A DNA stretch of 64,000 nucleotides, from the NCBI GenBank assembly GCA_036346225.1, contig JARFIW010001369.1:992001-1056000 (forward strand), written 5' to 3'. Below are positions 1-10,779 of this stretch, one piece after another. Positions within the stretch are counted from its first letter, which is position 1; every line of letters begins with the position of its first letter. Both the position numbers and the translations under genes were made by a program. The DNA is from Platerodrilus igneus (lineage: Eukaryota; Arthropoda; Insecta; Coleoptera; Lycidae). The notes under the pieces were generated by a model. The model was given only the letters and a program-made list of their open reading frames with translations, did not search any database and was not told the origin of the DNA.

Positions 1-545
1 TAAAAATTAGCACAAGGTCGTGCTACATTTAACAAAAAAAGCAACTACTGTGTTCAAAAACCACAAACATAGAAACAAGGAAAAGATTGCTTAAAACATA
101 TGTGTGGAACACAGCACTGTATGGCTGTGAAGCATGGACAGTAGGAGAAGCAAACAAGAAAAAGGTAGAAGCCTTTGAAATGTGGTGATACAGACGTATG
201 ATGAAGATACCATGGACAGACAAAGTTAAGAACAAAGAGGTACTAGAAACGGTAGCGGAAGAAAGAACAATGTGGAAAACAGTAAAAAATAGGAGAGATG
301 GGATGATAGGGCGCACACTAAGACATGAGGGAATAGTGCGAAATATATTAGAAACAGAGATAGGAAAAAAGAGAAGTAGTGGTAGACCTAGGTTAGACTA
401 CTGCACACAGATAGTGAAAGATGTAGGCTGTGAAAATTTCAGAGAAATGTGTAGGCTAGCTCAGAATAGAAATCAATGGAGGTACGCTTCCAACCAGCCG
501 CAAGATGGAAAAACTAATGACAAACATAATAACTGTATTTAAACA
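1..545 (+). pseudogene. LINE copy 1: C-terminal end of endonuclease-RT polyprotein
   Basis: This is the end of a non-LTR retrotransposon ORF that enters from outside the window. The readable part (198-542) contains the WTDKVKNKEVLE, GRTLRHEGIVRN and RLAQNRNQWRYASNQ blocks. These are typical of the region after the RT palm in RTE-like LINEs with an APE-type endonuclease. Upstream, 20-200 continues the same protein (TALYGCEAW-type block) but is broken by a TGA at about 187. The same blocks recur in three other copies in this window, which fixes the reading. The RT and endonuclease domains lie outside the window. It is a dead fragment; the LINE clade is inferred from the style of the protein, not from a search. 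Confidence 0.85.
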
Positions 546-1613
546 TGGTGATTTTTATAAACAACTACAGATATCGGTTTTGCAATACTCTCAACTAATG
601 TAAATTGTGCGAAAGTATTTACTTGAAAACTATTAATTCGGCAAATCTCTAAGTGTTGAGGGATCCTTGGCAGACACAGGCTGCTTAACCCCTTTGACAT
701 ACCACTGAATCTCTGTGAAATAGGGCATATAATTAGAAAATAATAGAAGAGAATCGAGCTGTTTATCGGCTGTTGTGAGAATTGCAGGGTACGGTGTAGG
801 CTAGCTCAGAACATAAATAAGTTCAGCTACAAGTCCAACCAGCTTCAAGATGTATAACCCAATGACGAAAAAATAGGTGCTCTTAAATCTGATGATTATT
901 AAAAACAACTACAGGTGTTGGTTGTAAAATATTTTCAACTAGAGTTGATTGTGCGAAAGGATAAATTGGAAAAACTATTAATTCGACAAAGGTTAGGTGC
1001 TGGGGAAACTTGGCAGCCAAAGGCTGCTTACCCCCTTCACATACCACTGAATATCGGGGAAATAAATTATATAACTGTAAAACAATAAAAGGTGACCGAA
1101 CTGCATCAAACAAGAAAGAAGAGCAGCTATGTTCAAAAACAACAAACATAGATACAAGAAGAAAACTGTTCAAAGCATAGTGCGGAGCATAGCACATTAC
1201 ATCTCTGAAATAGGGGCAGTGGGAAAAGCAGACAAAAAGAGATAGAAGCCTTCTGGAATGTTGTGCTTCAGATGTATGAGGATGGTAGCATGGGTAGACA
1301 AAGTTAATAACAAATAGGTTGTAGAAATAGTAGAAAAATAAAGATATCTGTGGAAAATGAAAAAAATAGGAGAAATTGAAGGACAGGATACGTTCTAAGG
1401 CATTTCTAGGGAGTAGAACGGGGTATACTACAAGCAGAGATAGGAGAAGAGGGGTAGAGGTAGACCGAGATCAAACTTTCGCACACAGATAGTGATAGAT
1501 GCAGACTGTGCAAATTTCAGGGCAATGTGTAGGTTGGTTCAGACTAGGAAACAATGAGGGTACGCGTCCAACCAGTTCTAGGACTGAAGACCTAATGATG
1601 ATGATGATGATGA
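546..1613 (+). repeat. LINE copy 1: 3' region with two further diverged C-terminal repeats and (TGA)n tail
   Basis: After the ORF stop the sequence repeats itself. A block containing GGCAGCCACAGGCTGC-like hairpin sequence and a CACATACCACTGAAT motif occurs at about 670-710 and again at 1010-1050. Degenerate versions of the C-terminal motif RLAQNxNxWxYxSNQ occur at about 785-850 and 1515-1580. The unit ends in (ATG)n at 1595-1612, the short-tandem-repeat tail expected of RTE-like LINEs. The same order is seen in the other three copies, so this appears to be the real 3' end of the family. Confidence 0.75.
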
Positions 1614-1887
1614 GGGCAATTTATGTGTAGAACTGAGCTTCAAAAACCCTTAACGACTAATTATAACTTATTCAATTCTCTAATTATTTCTATAACATGT
1701 TAGAAATTATATAAATAACATTTAGAGATTTCCTATTGTATGGATAAAGAGGCTCTTGTAACCTGTCAATCAAGTCTATCAGAAAGAAGTCGCGCCGCAG
1801 GGACTATCATTCATATTTTGTGAATTAAGGCTTCGCATACGTTCTGATGTAATTATTCTGGTCAGAGGTAGAATAAACGGCGTTACA
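1614..1887 (-). repeat. Probable 3' LTR of the gypsy element
   Basis: On the minus strand a purine run (AAGAGGGGGGCC, about 1889-1900) is followed by TGTAACGCCG. This is the usual polypurine-tract-to-LTR junction, with the LTR starting TG at 1887. The LTR would run down to about 1614-1625, where the LINE tail begins; its far end could not be fixed and no second LTR is seen. It sits directly after the macro-domain coding remnant, as expected for a 3' LTR. Confidence 0.6.
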
Positions 1888-1904
1888 CGGCCCCCCTCTT
1901 AACG

Positions 1905-2440
1905 CTGTTGTGACCCAATACATTCTGTGACCCGGACGTTGGAAATTCCCGTGGAAATTCGGAACTATTTATAAAGTTTCCATGTTGATATAAGTAGCAA
2001 TCAGCACTCTTCATAGCGGGCTCCGGATCATTTGAATTGCAACCAAAAAACCGTTTTTCTGTAACAGCACTCTGGCATATTACGTAACACCCTCCAGTCC
2101 AATCCATCGAGTTCATAACCGATCTTGAATATGGCCAACTTCTTGTCTATAAATTTGATCATCTAGCCCTTGAGTTCCACTAACGCCTTCCATAGATCGC
2201 GGTAATTCGGCGTTGCTTAGTTACCAGATGGTAGATGTCACGATATCGGTCCTTTAGCCGGAGAATTTGATCCAGACCACCAAATTTAGTTTTAAACGTT
2301 CGAGCAAATCCTCGGCGCATATCAAGATCCACTGCTACGCGATATGCCAGAGAGATTTCAGATGGCACATCGGATAGATCACCTTGAATCATAGCTCGGT
2401 CCAGAGTTTTGTTCATCCTCGTGAGCGTAACTGTTTGTTC
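1905..2440 (-). pseudogene. Ty3/gypsy macro-domain remnant downstream of integrase
   Basis: The minus-strand ORF at 2180-2416 encodes a stretch with SLAYRVAVDLDMRRGFA followed by KFGG and YHLVTKQ. These correspond to the ADP-ribose-binding macro (Appr-1''-p processing) domains found at the end of some insect gypsy polyproteins, although the usual glycine-rich loop is degraded. A later fragment at about 2040-2150 (IGYELDGLDWRVLRNM) matches the usual end of that domain in another frame. At least two frame breaks and a TAG separate the pieces. The identification comes from remembered family patterns. The position between integrase and LTR supports it. Confidence 0.65.
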
Positions 2441-2444
2441 GTTT

Positions 2445-3042
2445 CACTGCGCGTCGTTCTTCGGCATTATCGACGTTCTCACTATTGTATGATGCAAACC
2501 CATTAACGCACACCACTGTTGTTCTTTCTTTTGAGAGCTTACGAATCTGATATACCACGTTGTTGATCCTGTTTATAACACGTCGTTGATCCTTGTTACA
2601 ACTTCATATGGACCCTCCCAACGTCTTTTTAATTTTAGGGACAGTCCACGCTTCCATCTGAGATTGTATAGCCGTACGCGGTTGCCCGCTTGAAAACAAG
2701 ACTACAACGGCTTGATGTCATATCTGGTCTTCATCCAATACCTTGCGATTTGGATATTTTTCCTAATGTCACTATGGATGTCATACGTCTTGCGCTTGAT
2801 CGTAGTTCTCGTCCAGTGTGTCATCTCCAAACTAACATCCAAACTCAAGGTCACATAGTAAACATATTTCGCGTTTCAGAATAGCACATGCAGGTGCCTG
2901 TCCAGTGCTCTCCTGAACCAAAGACCGATAAGCAAATAAAAACAGATGTGAATATTGGTTCCAGTCTCTATGATGTTTGGAGACCAACTTGAAAAAGCAC
3001 TTGCACAAGGTGCGGTTCATGTGCTCTACCATCCCATTTAAT
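2445..3042 (-). pseudogene. Ty3/gypsy integrase, C-terminal half
   Basis: The minus strand reads NGMVEHMNRTL, then HHRDWNQYSHLFLFAYRS and TGQAPACAILKRE. These are the hallmark blocks after the catalytic core of gypsy integrases (normally DGMVERFNRTL ... FAYRS ... TGxTPxxLxFGRE). Another frame continues with NRVRLYNLRWKRGLS, the C-terminal chromatin/DNA-binding part. The first two catalytic Asp residues and the zinc-binding N-terminus are missing because the fragment is joined directly to RT sequence at about 3042. Frame breaks are present near 2830-2840 and 2700. Confidence 0.85.
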
Positions 3043-3625
3043 TGTAGGTGTTCCCCAAATAACTTCCCAATCACGACCACGTTATCCAATATACGTTTTC
3101 CACAATAGCCCACTCAAGATGTTATCCATTAAACGCTTGAGGTGGCAGGAGCATTGCAGAGCCCAAATAACATGACTGTAAGTTGCTCTAGACCGGTACC
3201 AATAATAAAAGCAGTCTTTTCCCGATCTCTGGGTTCCATATCAACTTGTCAGTAGCCACTCTTTAAATCCAAGTTTAAAAACAATCGCGATTCTAAAAGT
3301 GTGTCTAGAGTGTCGTCAATCGTTGGAGGTGTGTAACTATTCTTTTTAATCACGTCATTCAATCACCTGAAGTCCACAAAAATCTGGTTGACCCGTCCTT
3401 GTTCTTAACAAGCACAATAAGCGATGCCCAAGGACTATCAAAGTGCCCAATCACTCCTTGTCCCTTCATATCTCCAATCATTTTCTCGGCCTCCTCGCGT
3501 TTAGCCAATGGGAGTTTCCTCGGCTGCCAAGCATCTCTTGTATCGCTTCTATGCTTCACTATTGTGGTCTTTCCTAATCGATCACAGTCGACGGCGAACA
3601 CGACTGAGTACCTACATTTGACTTT
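3043..3625 (-). pseudogene. Ty3/gypsy reverse transcriptase fragment
   Basis: The minus-strand ORF 3359-3637 contains RKLPLAKREEAEKMI, QGVIGHFDSPWASLIVLVK and KDGSTRF, the N-terminal fingers of a gypsy RT. Further along, 3120-3358 reads NLDLKSGYWQV (RT motif A) and LFGLCNAPATF-like (motif B). The motif C position at about 3081-3090 reads ILDN instead of YLDD, so a catalytic aspartate is lost. The sequence then jumps to integrase within about 15 residues. RNase H and the first half of integrase are therefore deleted. The 5' end is cut by a SINE at about 3620. Confidence 0.88.
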
Positions 3626-3862
3626 CCGATGCTCCACCCGAAAGTGCTACATTAGCCAGGAAGCGAGTTTTTTTTACCTGGAAATTTTGAACTTTGCCAA
3701 ACCCTTGCTGTTCTAAGCAACATGCGTGACAACACTCATACAGGGGACCTACATATTACCTCTCATCCGAACGAGGGCATATTTTTGTGAAAAATGCTCG
3801 CCTAACATTTTTCAAACGGTCCATGTTTGATCTGTCTGATCTGCAAAGCCGCCGTCTTAAAC
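3620..3862 (-). repeat. tRNA-derived SINE, family 1, copy A (head degraded)
   Basis: On the minus strand the sequence contains the family body, including AAAATGCTCGCC complement, the block around TCATCCGAACGAGGGC and the tail hairpin near 3625-3650. The tRNA-like head (about 3820-3862) is scrambled, with no usable box B. It abuts copy B without a gap, giving two head-to-tail SINEs. It interrupts the RT reading of the gypsy element. Confidence 0.8.
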
Positions 3863-3866
3863 GTTC

Positions 3867-4155
3867 GCTACATTTGATCATCCAATGCTCCACCCGAAGG
3901 TACTATGTTGATCAGTAAACGAACTTTTTTACCTGAAAATTATGAATTTTGCCGGTTCCTTACTATTCCAAAACATATGGATTTTTAACGTACGTGACAA
4001 CATTCACACATGAGACCTATATTTTACCCCTCAGTCTAACGAGGCCGTATTTTTGTGAAAAATGCTCGCCTAATACTTTTCAAGTGGCCCGTGTCGGAAA
4101 TCCAACCCGGGATTTTGGGCTTAGTAGTCCGAACCAACTAAACCATGTTCGAGTG
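3867..4155 (-). repeat. tRNA-derived SINE, family 1, copy B
   Basis: This copy has the tail hairpin (about 3880-3905), the body and a tRNA-like head at about 4090-4155. The head keeps a box A-like TGGTTTAGTTGG and a diverged box B (CCCGGGTTGGATTTCC, minus strand). It has the same order and length as the intact copy at 57.3 kb. No clean target duplication was found. Confidence 0.82.
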
Positions 4156-4500
4156 CCGTAGGATCAAGTTTTTACGTTCTGCCATTTGTTGCTGTTCCAG
4201 ATGCTGGCACGGTTTCGTCAACTGGCCCAACAACTTCGCGAAGCACTCGTTGGTGAGTGGTTCTTACTCAACACCCGCACAACCCGCTACATGAACAACC
4301 GAAGAACCACACCAAACCGTTTCATTCTTTTTCAACGCCATATCGCAGTTGTTGTCATTTAAGATCCTAACATCACCATCACTTGGTCAGAATATTTCTC
4401 ATAAGCACGCGCCTTCTCAGGGATTTGTCACTAATCGTTCCAACAGTCCGCATAAAGTCCTCCCGGAGAACAACATTCAAGCGTTGCATCACCATCACAA
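4156..4500. other. Unassigned stretch between SINE B and piggyBac fragment
   Basis: This stretch is less AT-rich than its surroundings. The minus strand at 4165-4345 shows a short Gln-rich stretch (HLEQQQMAERK) that could be gypsy gag coiled coil separated from pol by the two SINEs, but this is weak. Nothing else is recognised. Confidence 0.3.
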
Positions 4501-4504
4501 GGTG

Positions 4505-4985
4505 AAAATAAGGGGCATGTTCGAAGAATAGTTCTGGATTTGTTAAAAAAACCATTTGAATATAGGGCATGCAGTGTTCATGGATAATTTTTATAATGGT
4601 GTCGATTGGGCTATCGAACTTCTGGATTTAAAAACATATTGTACCGAAACACTACGCATGAGAAGAAAAGGCAACCTTGCAAAGGTAGAAAATGCAAAGT
4701 TAGGAAAAGGGGATACTGAAGCTGGTTACAAAAATGACGCAGTAGTCGGCAAGAATTTAGGAATGATCTTGGTGAGGTAAAAACCGGCAGAAATGCTGAA
4801 AAGTAATCACTTCCTCCTGTTGCACAATATGACGAAAGCATGAGTGGCATCGATCAGAGAGTTCAAATGATGTCTTACTATCCTTGCGAATGCAAAACTA
4901 TTAGGTGGTATAAATAATTAGCATTCCATTTTCTTCAACAAATGTTACTAAATGCACATACATTGCAACATATATTTTTGATGTA
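4505..4985 (+). pseudogene. piggyBac-like transposase fragment (PGBD4-type)
   Basis: The plus strand shows IVLDLLKKPF, then in another frame NIGHAVFMDNFYN, LLDLKTYCTETLR and NAKLGKGDTEA. This is the ordered core of piggyBac-like DDE transposases (GHTLYMDNYYNS ... LLxRxTYxxGTLR). Further downstream, 4816-4910 reads YDESMSGIDQRVQMMSYYPC and KTIRWYK, the third catalytic-Asp block. The frameshift at about 4550 and the break near 4780-4815 make it non-functional. No terminal repeats or TTAA duplication were found. Only the C-terminal half of a transposase is present, and the family differs from the longer piggyBac copy at 29-31 kb. Confidence 0.8.
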
Positions 4986-7900
4986 ATTCATAAATACGTA
5001 AATTCTTTGGTTTACTACACTTAATGTGCTAATTATTTAATTCAGTAATTAATTAGAAGTCGCGTATTATGTAAAATGAATAATAAAGACTAATGCTATA
5101 TCGTATGGTTGTTTGAACTTTGCTCAAGATAACAAGCAACGTTTGGTCGACTTGTTTGTGCGTCAAATCAAGGATCAGTTTCTCTCGGTTTCTGAAATAA
5201 GTAACATGAGTTCTGTAAAAACTGATCGAACGCTAATGCGTATCGCCATTAAGTTTTGTACCGTTAGATGGAAAGGTCCCATATAAGATTTGGTTTCTCT
5301 GTAACGGTTATCAGGTCAAAGTATATAATACGTTAAAATAATTTCATTTCAACGACAGCGCTTTGAAGTAAGGTTTTAAGAAGATTAAACAACCAGGAGG
5401 ATTGATCCTCATTGATAAAAATATGGCGCCCTGAATTACGTCGTTCCCGTTTATTACTGTAGAACTTTTTAGATTAGCACAGAATAGAAAAAAGGTTAGA
5501 GCTGCGTTAAACCGACCTTAAAGTAAGGTCGAAAACAAAATGATGTTGAGTTTATTAATATGCGGAAGGTGAATAATAAATTTGAATAGAAAGTTATCTT
5601 CAAAAATAATGGAAAACAACGTAATCATTCAATTCCTTGGTAATTTGCAGTTCCGGAAAATTTCTGTAAAAAATTTGTTTGTTTGGTTGTTTCATTTCAA
5701 AACATATGGTTCCGTTGTGTTACCTTGCGACCCTTTAACATTTGTTTAAAAATTCAAGGTAAGAGATTATTGTTATTTTGAAGTTTGAAGAAGTCAATAT
5801 TACATTTACACGTGCATATTAATCCAACAAATATTTGTTTATACTATGATGCAATAAGAATGTCTACTTAAAGTAGTAATGTTTACGTTTCAAGTAATAT
5901 TTATAACCTAAAACTGGTTTGCTTTCCTCAGGCTAAGCGAATTATTATTAAAAATAAATACCTGAAACTTAAGTAAATAATCAAAAAAAGTAATATCCCT
6001 GGTTATGATTTAGTATATCTTTTCGAGTCATTTTAAGTAATTGTTTAATTTTCAACTAATGCTTAACCCGTGGTTCAGAAAATTTGCGGTGTTGTTGTGA
6101 GCCTGCACATACAGATCTTACTATCAAAGAACGTTGTTAAATGTAGTCCTATAATGAATTATTGTTTTCATATGCATTTAGTAAGGAAAGAATCCTCTAC
6201 TAAAATTAAATCTGCTGTAGCTTTCGGAAAGCTTTTGTCTTTTATGAATATTTGTTGTATATTTTGCAAATAAAATTATTAAACAAGTAAAAAGAATACA
6301 GATTTATTAAACGAATTAATTACACTAAATTTACTGTTTTATTTTGGATAAATGCGTCCAAAAACAGGGAAACAATGCAATTCTTTGATCTATATTTCTA
6401 AATAGGTGAGATATTAATGGTAACCGATTGGTGTTTACCATCAGGTTTGGTCAGTAATACTACTTGGTAAAGTTTAAAACGACAAGCTCTTTTGTAGTCT
6501 TCTCTTAGACTAGTCCTCAAGTAGTTGCAATAATGTTGTTTAATAACATATATTTTTATTACAGGAGTGATTTTATATGCTGTTTCTTTTGTAATAGCAA
6601 GGTAGTAAGAGCACGCGTCTTATGACCTTTCTTTGTTTCAACTACATTGTTTTGTTACAGGCGCCACGCACTCTTTTTTGATAACCGTGTTTACTCAGCG
6701 AATGCGATATTTTTCTCTAAAGGTTTCTAAGTTCTCCTTTAGAGTACATTTAGAGTACATGAGGACTTGGAGCCCTAGTGCTGTTGTGAAGAATAACATC
6801 ACCCTGTAAGTTTTATTAGTACATGCAATTATAACTTTCTATTTCAATATAGCATTAAAATCTAGTATTTTATTATCAATATCATACGAGTACGTCATGA
6901 GTCCACGCGTGTGGTTGTATCTATATTCCTTATCTTGTAGTTGTACACGTTGAGATGTACTTGTTGTTAATCGGGTATTCCATTGATCGATAGCAGTTCG
7001 CTTGTGAAAATGAAACTATAAGTTGGCTGTAAAAGATCTCATGAATTCCTTTTTAAAAAACAATTTAGTTTCGTTCGTGTAAAATTAGAAATATGCGAGC
7101 TCCTTTAATAAGATGGCAATTCTAATACTTAGAAGTAGGACTTAACACATTTTGGTTGAAGATAAATAAATTCAGTTACTACTAATGTAAAATGTGATCC
7201 AGCAGACGTCGACTACAAAAAGTTGTTGTCTCCAACCGTGAATTATCAGAACCTATAAGATCACGCTTTGACAAGTTAAAAAAAGGAACGTTATGCCATG
7301 ATGTTTATTTCTCTACATCGTTTTGATAATTTCCCTCGTGGAAAATTGGTCCTGAATTTTTTTTGTTGCATTTTTTAGGTTACTCATCGCACAATTGAGC
7401 TTACTTCACTCAAATCGTCCGAATATGCTACTGAGACAGCTGTTATCAATTGAGTATATATTATTAAATAAGAACAACTATTACTGTCCACAAAATCTTC
7501 TATATAAAAATGCGGAGGCGTACTATTGTTAAGGTGTGACGTTATTGCTTAATATTTTTTTTGTTTGTTACAGCTGCGGTAAAATGCATTTCGGCCGGTA
7601 GATGATTCTTTTTTTCTTTCATGGTGTCTACGATTACATTTTTTTTGCATTTATTTAGCGCTTGTGGACACTATGTAAGCATATATGTTTTTAGTAATTT
7701 CTGTTTTATGTAAATATAAAACTTTTAAGAAATTATGTTAAACAAGTGACTGAGAACAATCCGTAGACATATATTTTTGTACTATTGTCCTCCGGGATAT
7801 GTTGAGTAATATTGTTTTTTCTGCGACGGGAAAAAATTTGACATTTAATGTTTCTTGACAGGTAACAAAATGTCACTGTTTATGAATTTACTTTTTTTCC

Positions 7901-8263
7901 CCGGAAAAAAAATTAGTACTTTTTTCCCGGGTATGTGCAAATAAGTAAGAACACGAAGATATTTAATTTAAAGCGGGTCCAGACCTGTAACATTCGGGTG
8001 TAGCATAACATCGTATCATAACTTCGTCGCGTTCTAAACAACCGATATAAACAAATTAAGTAAGCAATTTTTAAAACCACTCGCAGAATTAAATTGACGG
8101 ATATTTGATTACTTTAGAGGTTTCCTTAGCAACTGTCCCTATAAGTACAACAGCCTACTTTTTAAAACTTCAAATTTGACGTCGATTGATTTTTTGACTT
8201 TAATATATTGTAATATTTTGCAGTATTAAATAATCGTTTTGCCTGTCACAGAAAAAAATAGTG
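4986..8263. other. Unassigned AT-rich DNA
   Basis: I see no gene, RNA or recognisable TE here. A few splice-acceptor-like tracts (for example TTTGTTACAG near 6650 and 7570) occur without flanking coding potential. The ORF at 6070-6273 has no recognisable protein character. Confidence 0.5.
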
Positions 8264-8384
8264 TATTATACACGGGTAGAAATGAAAGATTTTAACTTTC
8301 GGTGTTTTGTCTCCCTTCGCTTCGCGTCGGGAGACAATCTCACACGTCGAGCTAAAATCTACTACTTTTTTTCCTTGTATAATA
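8264..8384. repeat. 121-bp fold-back (MITE-like) element
   Basis: The outer arms (TATTATACA at 8264 and TGTATAATA ending at 8384) are complementary. They are followed inward by an imperfect pairing that includes GATTTTA/TAAAATC. At the centre is a perfect 9-bp stem TTGTCTCCC/GGGAGACAA (8307-8315, 8329-8337) with a C/G-rich 13-nt loop. The length and symmetry suggest a miniature inverted-repeat element or a structured RNA; no target duplication was resolved. Confidence 0.6.
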
Positions 8385-8466
8385 AATAAGCATTTCTTTG
8401 CGGGCTGGTTTTATTTTTTGTAAATGTTTGCTTAATTAGATGAGTGTAAATAAAATTCCTTTCTTA

Positions 8467-8582
8467 AGGTTTTCTTTTTCCATCTTGGTGATCCATTCCA
8501 CTCGATGACTTTTAGCTACCACGGCCTTTTTTGGATTCCTTTTTTGTTGGTGTGAGCTAATTTTCTTTGCTTACTTTACTTT
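8467..8582 (-). repeat. Interspersed repeat shared with 54,369-54,497
   Basis: The reverse complement of this segment matches 54.37-54.50 kb over about 115 bp, including AAAAGGAATCCAAAAAA and GCCGTG blocks. One minus-strand frame reads KRNPKKAVVAKSHRVEW, so it may be decayed coding sequence of an unidentified TE. Confidence 0.6.
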
Positions 8583-9616
8583 TTCTTTCTTGTCTGCACG
8601 AGTTACATATCCCCCAAATTAGGATATATATGTAATCAAATGGAATTATTAAATCTTAAGTTACATTGTTACAATGTATAATTGAAGGACATATTACAAA
8701 AGGTTAATGGAAGTTCATAAACCAGACATGAGAACGGATGTGAATACTTTGTATTCCAGACGTAATATGACACTTCAGGTGCAGGTCACAATAAATTATA
8801 AGAAACCTATTGTTAGAATTAAAATTGCTAAGTAATACTTTGTGTTAATTAAAGAAATAGCAGACATGAGATCTGCAGTTCCCACAAGCAATGTGAGGGG
8901 CAGGGATAGCATAAATACCCTCAGGAGCCTAAGATGGTCAGTCAATCTCGAGCTTCACAACTTTAACATTGTTGGTTGTTCAAGCTACTCACCATAATTT
9001 TTAATTATTAATTATTAATTTTTAACTCCACGTATTTTGTCAATTACTTAAAGTTTGGTGAATATAAATGTCCAAGTTGTATCAAAAATAAGCTATTTTT
9101 TGGTAATTAAATAATTGAAATTAAAATACACTTGATAAGAGTGTAAATTTGGAAATAGTCTTTTTAAAAAGAAGCTCCCAAAGGCCCAAAACCTATCTCA
9201 CGGAATACCGTAATAAACTTGTTTAGTATTCTGCGTGTTCCTTAAATATAACGTGTTAAAAGGGATTAAACAGGTATAATTCTTTAAAGCTCGTGAAACT
9301 GCAATATATCAGAGTTTGAACAAACAGCGGGTTCAGTTAAGGGACTGGTTAGGGGAGGAGGGTGCATTAACTGATTGTTGAATAGGCATGGGTTTTTAAT
9401 TTTTAGTATAAATTACTAATTTGGAGAGGGTAGCTGGCTGCTGGCCGTTTTTACCTTTACTGGCACTTCTTTGATGTGTTGAGAAGTTTTTCAAGTAAGG
9501 CCGTAGTTCTATCTTTGGGGTTCTTTACAACTTCTTGCATTGGACCGTAAAAACTGGATTGTTTTATCTAGCCATTGCCTTGACAACGTCCGTCGAGTCG
9601 TTAATTATAACAACCC
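8583..9616. other. Unassigned AT-rich DNA
   Basis: Nothing recognisable was found. Confidence 0.5.
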
Positions 9617-9915
9617 TACATTTGATTCTCCAATGTTTCACCTGAAAGTACTACATTGGCTAGGAAGCGAATTTTTTACTAGGAAAGTTTGAATTTTACC
9701 GAATCCTTGCTATACCAAGCAAAATAGGGATCTTTAATGTGTGTGAAAACACTCACACACGGGACCTACATTTTACCTCTCATCCGAACGAGGGCGTATT
9801 TTTGTGAAAAATGCTCGCTTAATATTTTTGAAGCGGTCCGGTCCGTCTTGAGAATCGAATCCGGGGCTATGGCCTTAGTAATCACACGCGAACCAACGCA
9901 GCCACGGAACCGCCT
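9617..9915 (-). repeat. tRNA-derived SINE, family 1, copy C (full length)
   Basis: On the minus strand this starts with a tRNA-like head (GGTTCCGTGGCTGCGTTGG at about 9915, box B-like GATTCGATTC). It continues with the shared body (TCATCCGAACGAGGGCG complement) and ends at the tail hairpin near 9625-9655. It is as long as the 57.3-kb copy, so it is essentially complete. No unambiguous target duplication was found. Confidence 0.85.
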
Positions 9916-10673
9916 AATACAATAATTACCGCAAGTAATCCCGCATTGTAAGAATTAGTAAAATTAGCGACAGATTTCTTTGAGTTCAGGTTATTTACGA
10001 CTATTCCTAGAAATGCAAATTACTGAAACCGGGATTTTTTTTTAAACTACTGCAGGTTCTTGCAGGGTATACGATCTTATCAGGTTCTTGAACTTCTGAA
10101 ATTGCATATATTACATAGGGAGAGTTCGGATATCTATAAGTTTCAGCATAGATTGATTACCAATTCATTATCAGGAAAAAGATAAATTTGGATTTAGAGG
10201 TACTTCCACAATAAAAATGTATTTTGTAAGATGACTACTGCATTTAGTAGAAATTTTCATGTAAAAATAAATACACGCCTTGTTGCATTTACTTAGTTGA
10301 TGACACCATTCTGAAAATAGATTAATGTGTGGATAGTTCATTCATTTCTAAGTAAAATGAGAAAATGTCAATTTGTAAATGGGGCGTTCGTTTCTTTTAC
10401 AGAAGCGCTCGACATAAACAAATAGCTTTATATAAGGGTGAGTTTCTTCGTACATTTTTATGTAGCCATTGTTTAGATATTTTGTAAAGTATTCATTATA
10501 TTATATACAATTAGTAGATGGACAACTACACGTTTTTGTTCCTTCCAGTTATGTAACCTGAGTAGAAGGGGAGCTCTTACGACCAAAGAGGGCAACAATG
10601 ATACGAAATAAAACCTTCAAGGGAACCACAAACCCCCGCGACAACTTTGTTTATAAATCAATTTTTATACTTA
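9916..10673. other. Unassigned AT-rich DNA
   Basis: No gene was recognised. A part of this sequence (about 10,200-10,330, with ACTGCATTTAGTA and TTGATGACACCATTCTGAAAATAG) resembles 25,270-25,380, so a low-copy repeat is likely. Confidence 0.45.
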
Positions 10674-10779
10674 TACGAGGGTTGTTTTTTTTCAAGTTCC
10701 GATAGGCCATAAATAGACAAATTGAAATAACATGATGATTTTAATTGCAAAAGGTTTATAATATGTTACTTATTTTTCT

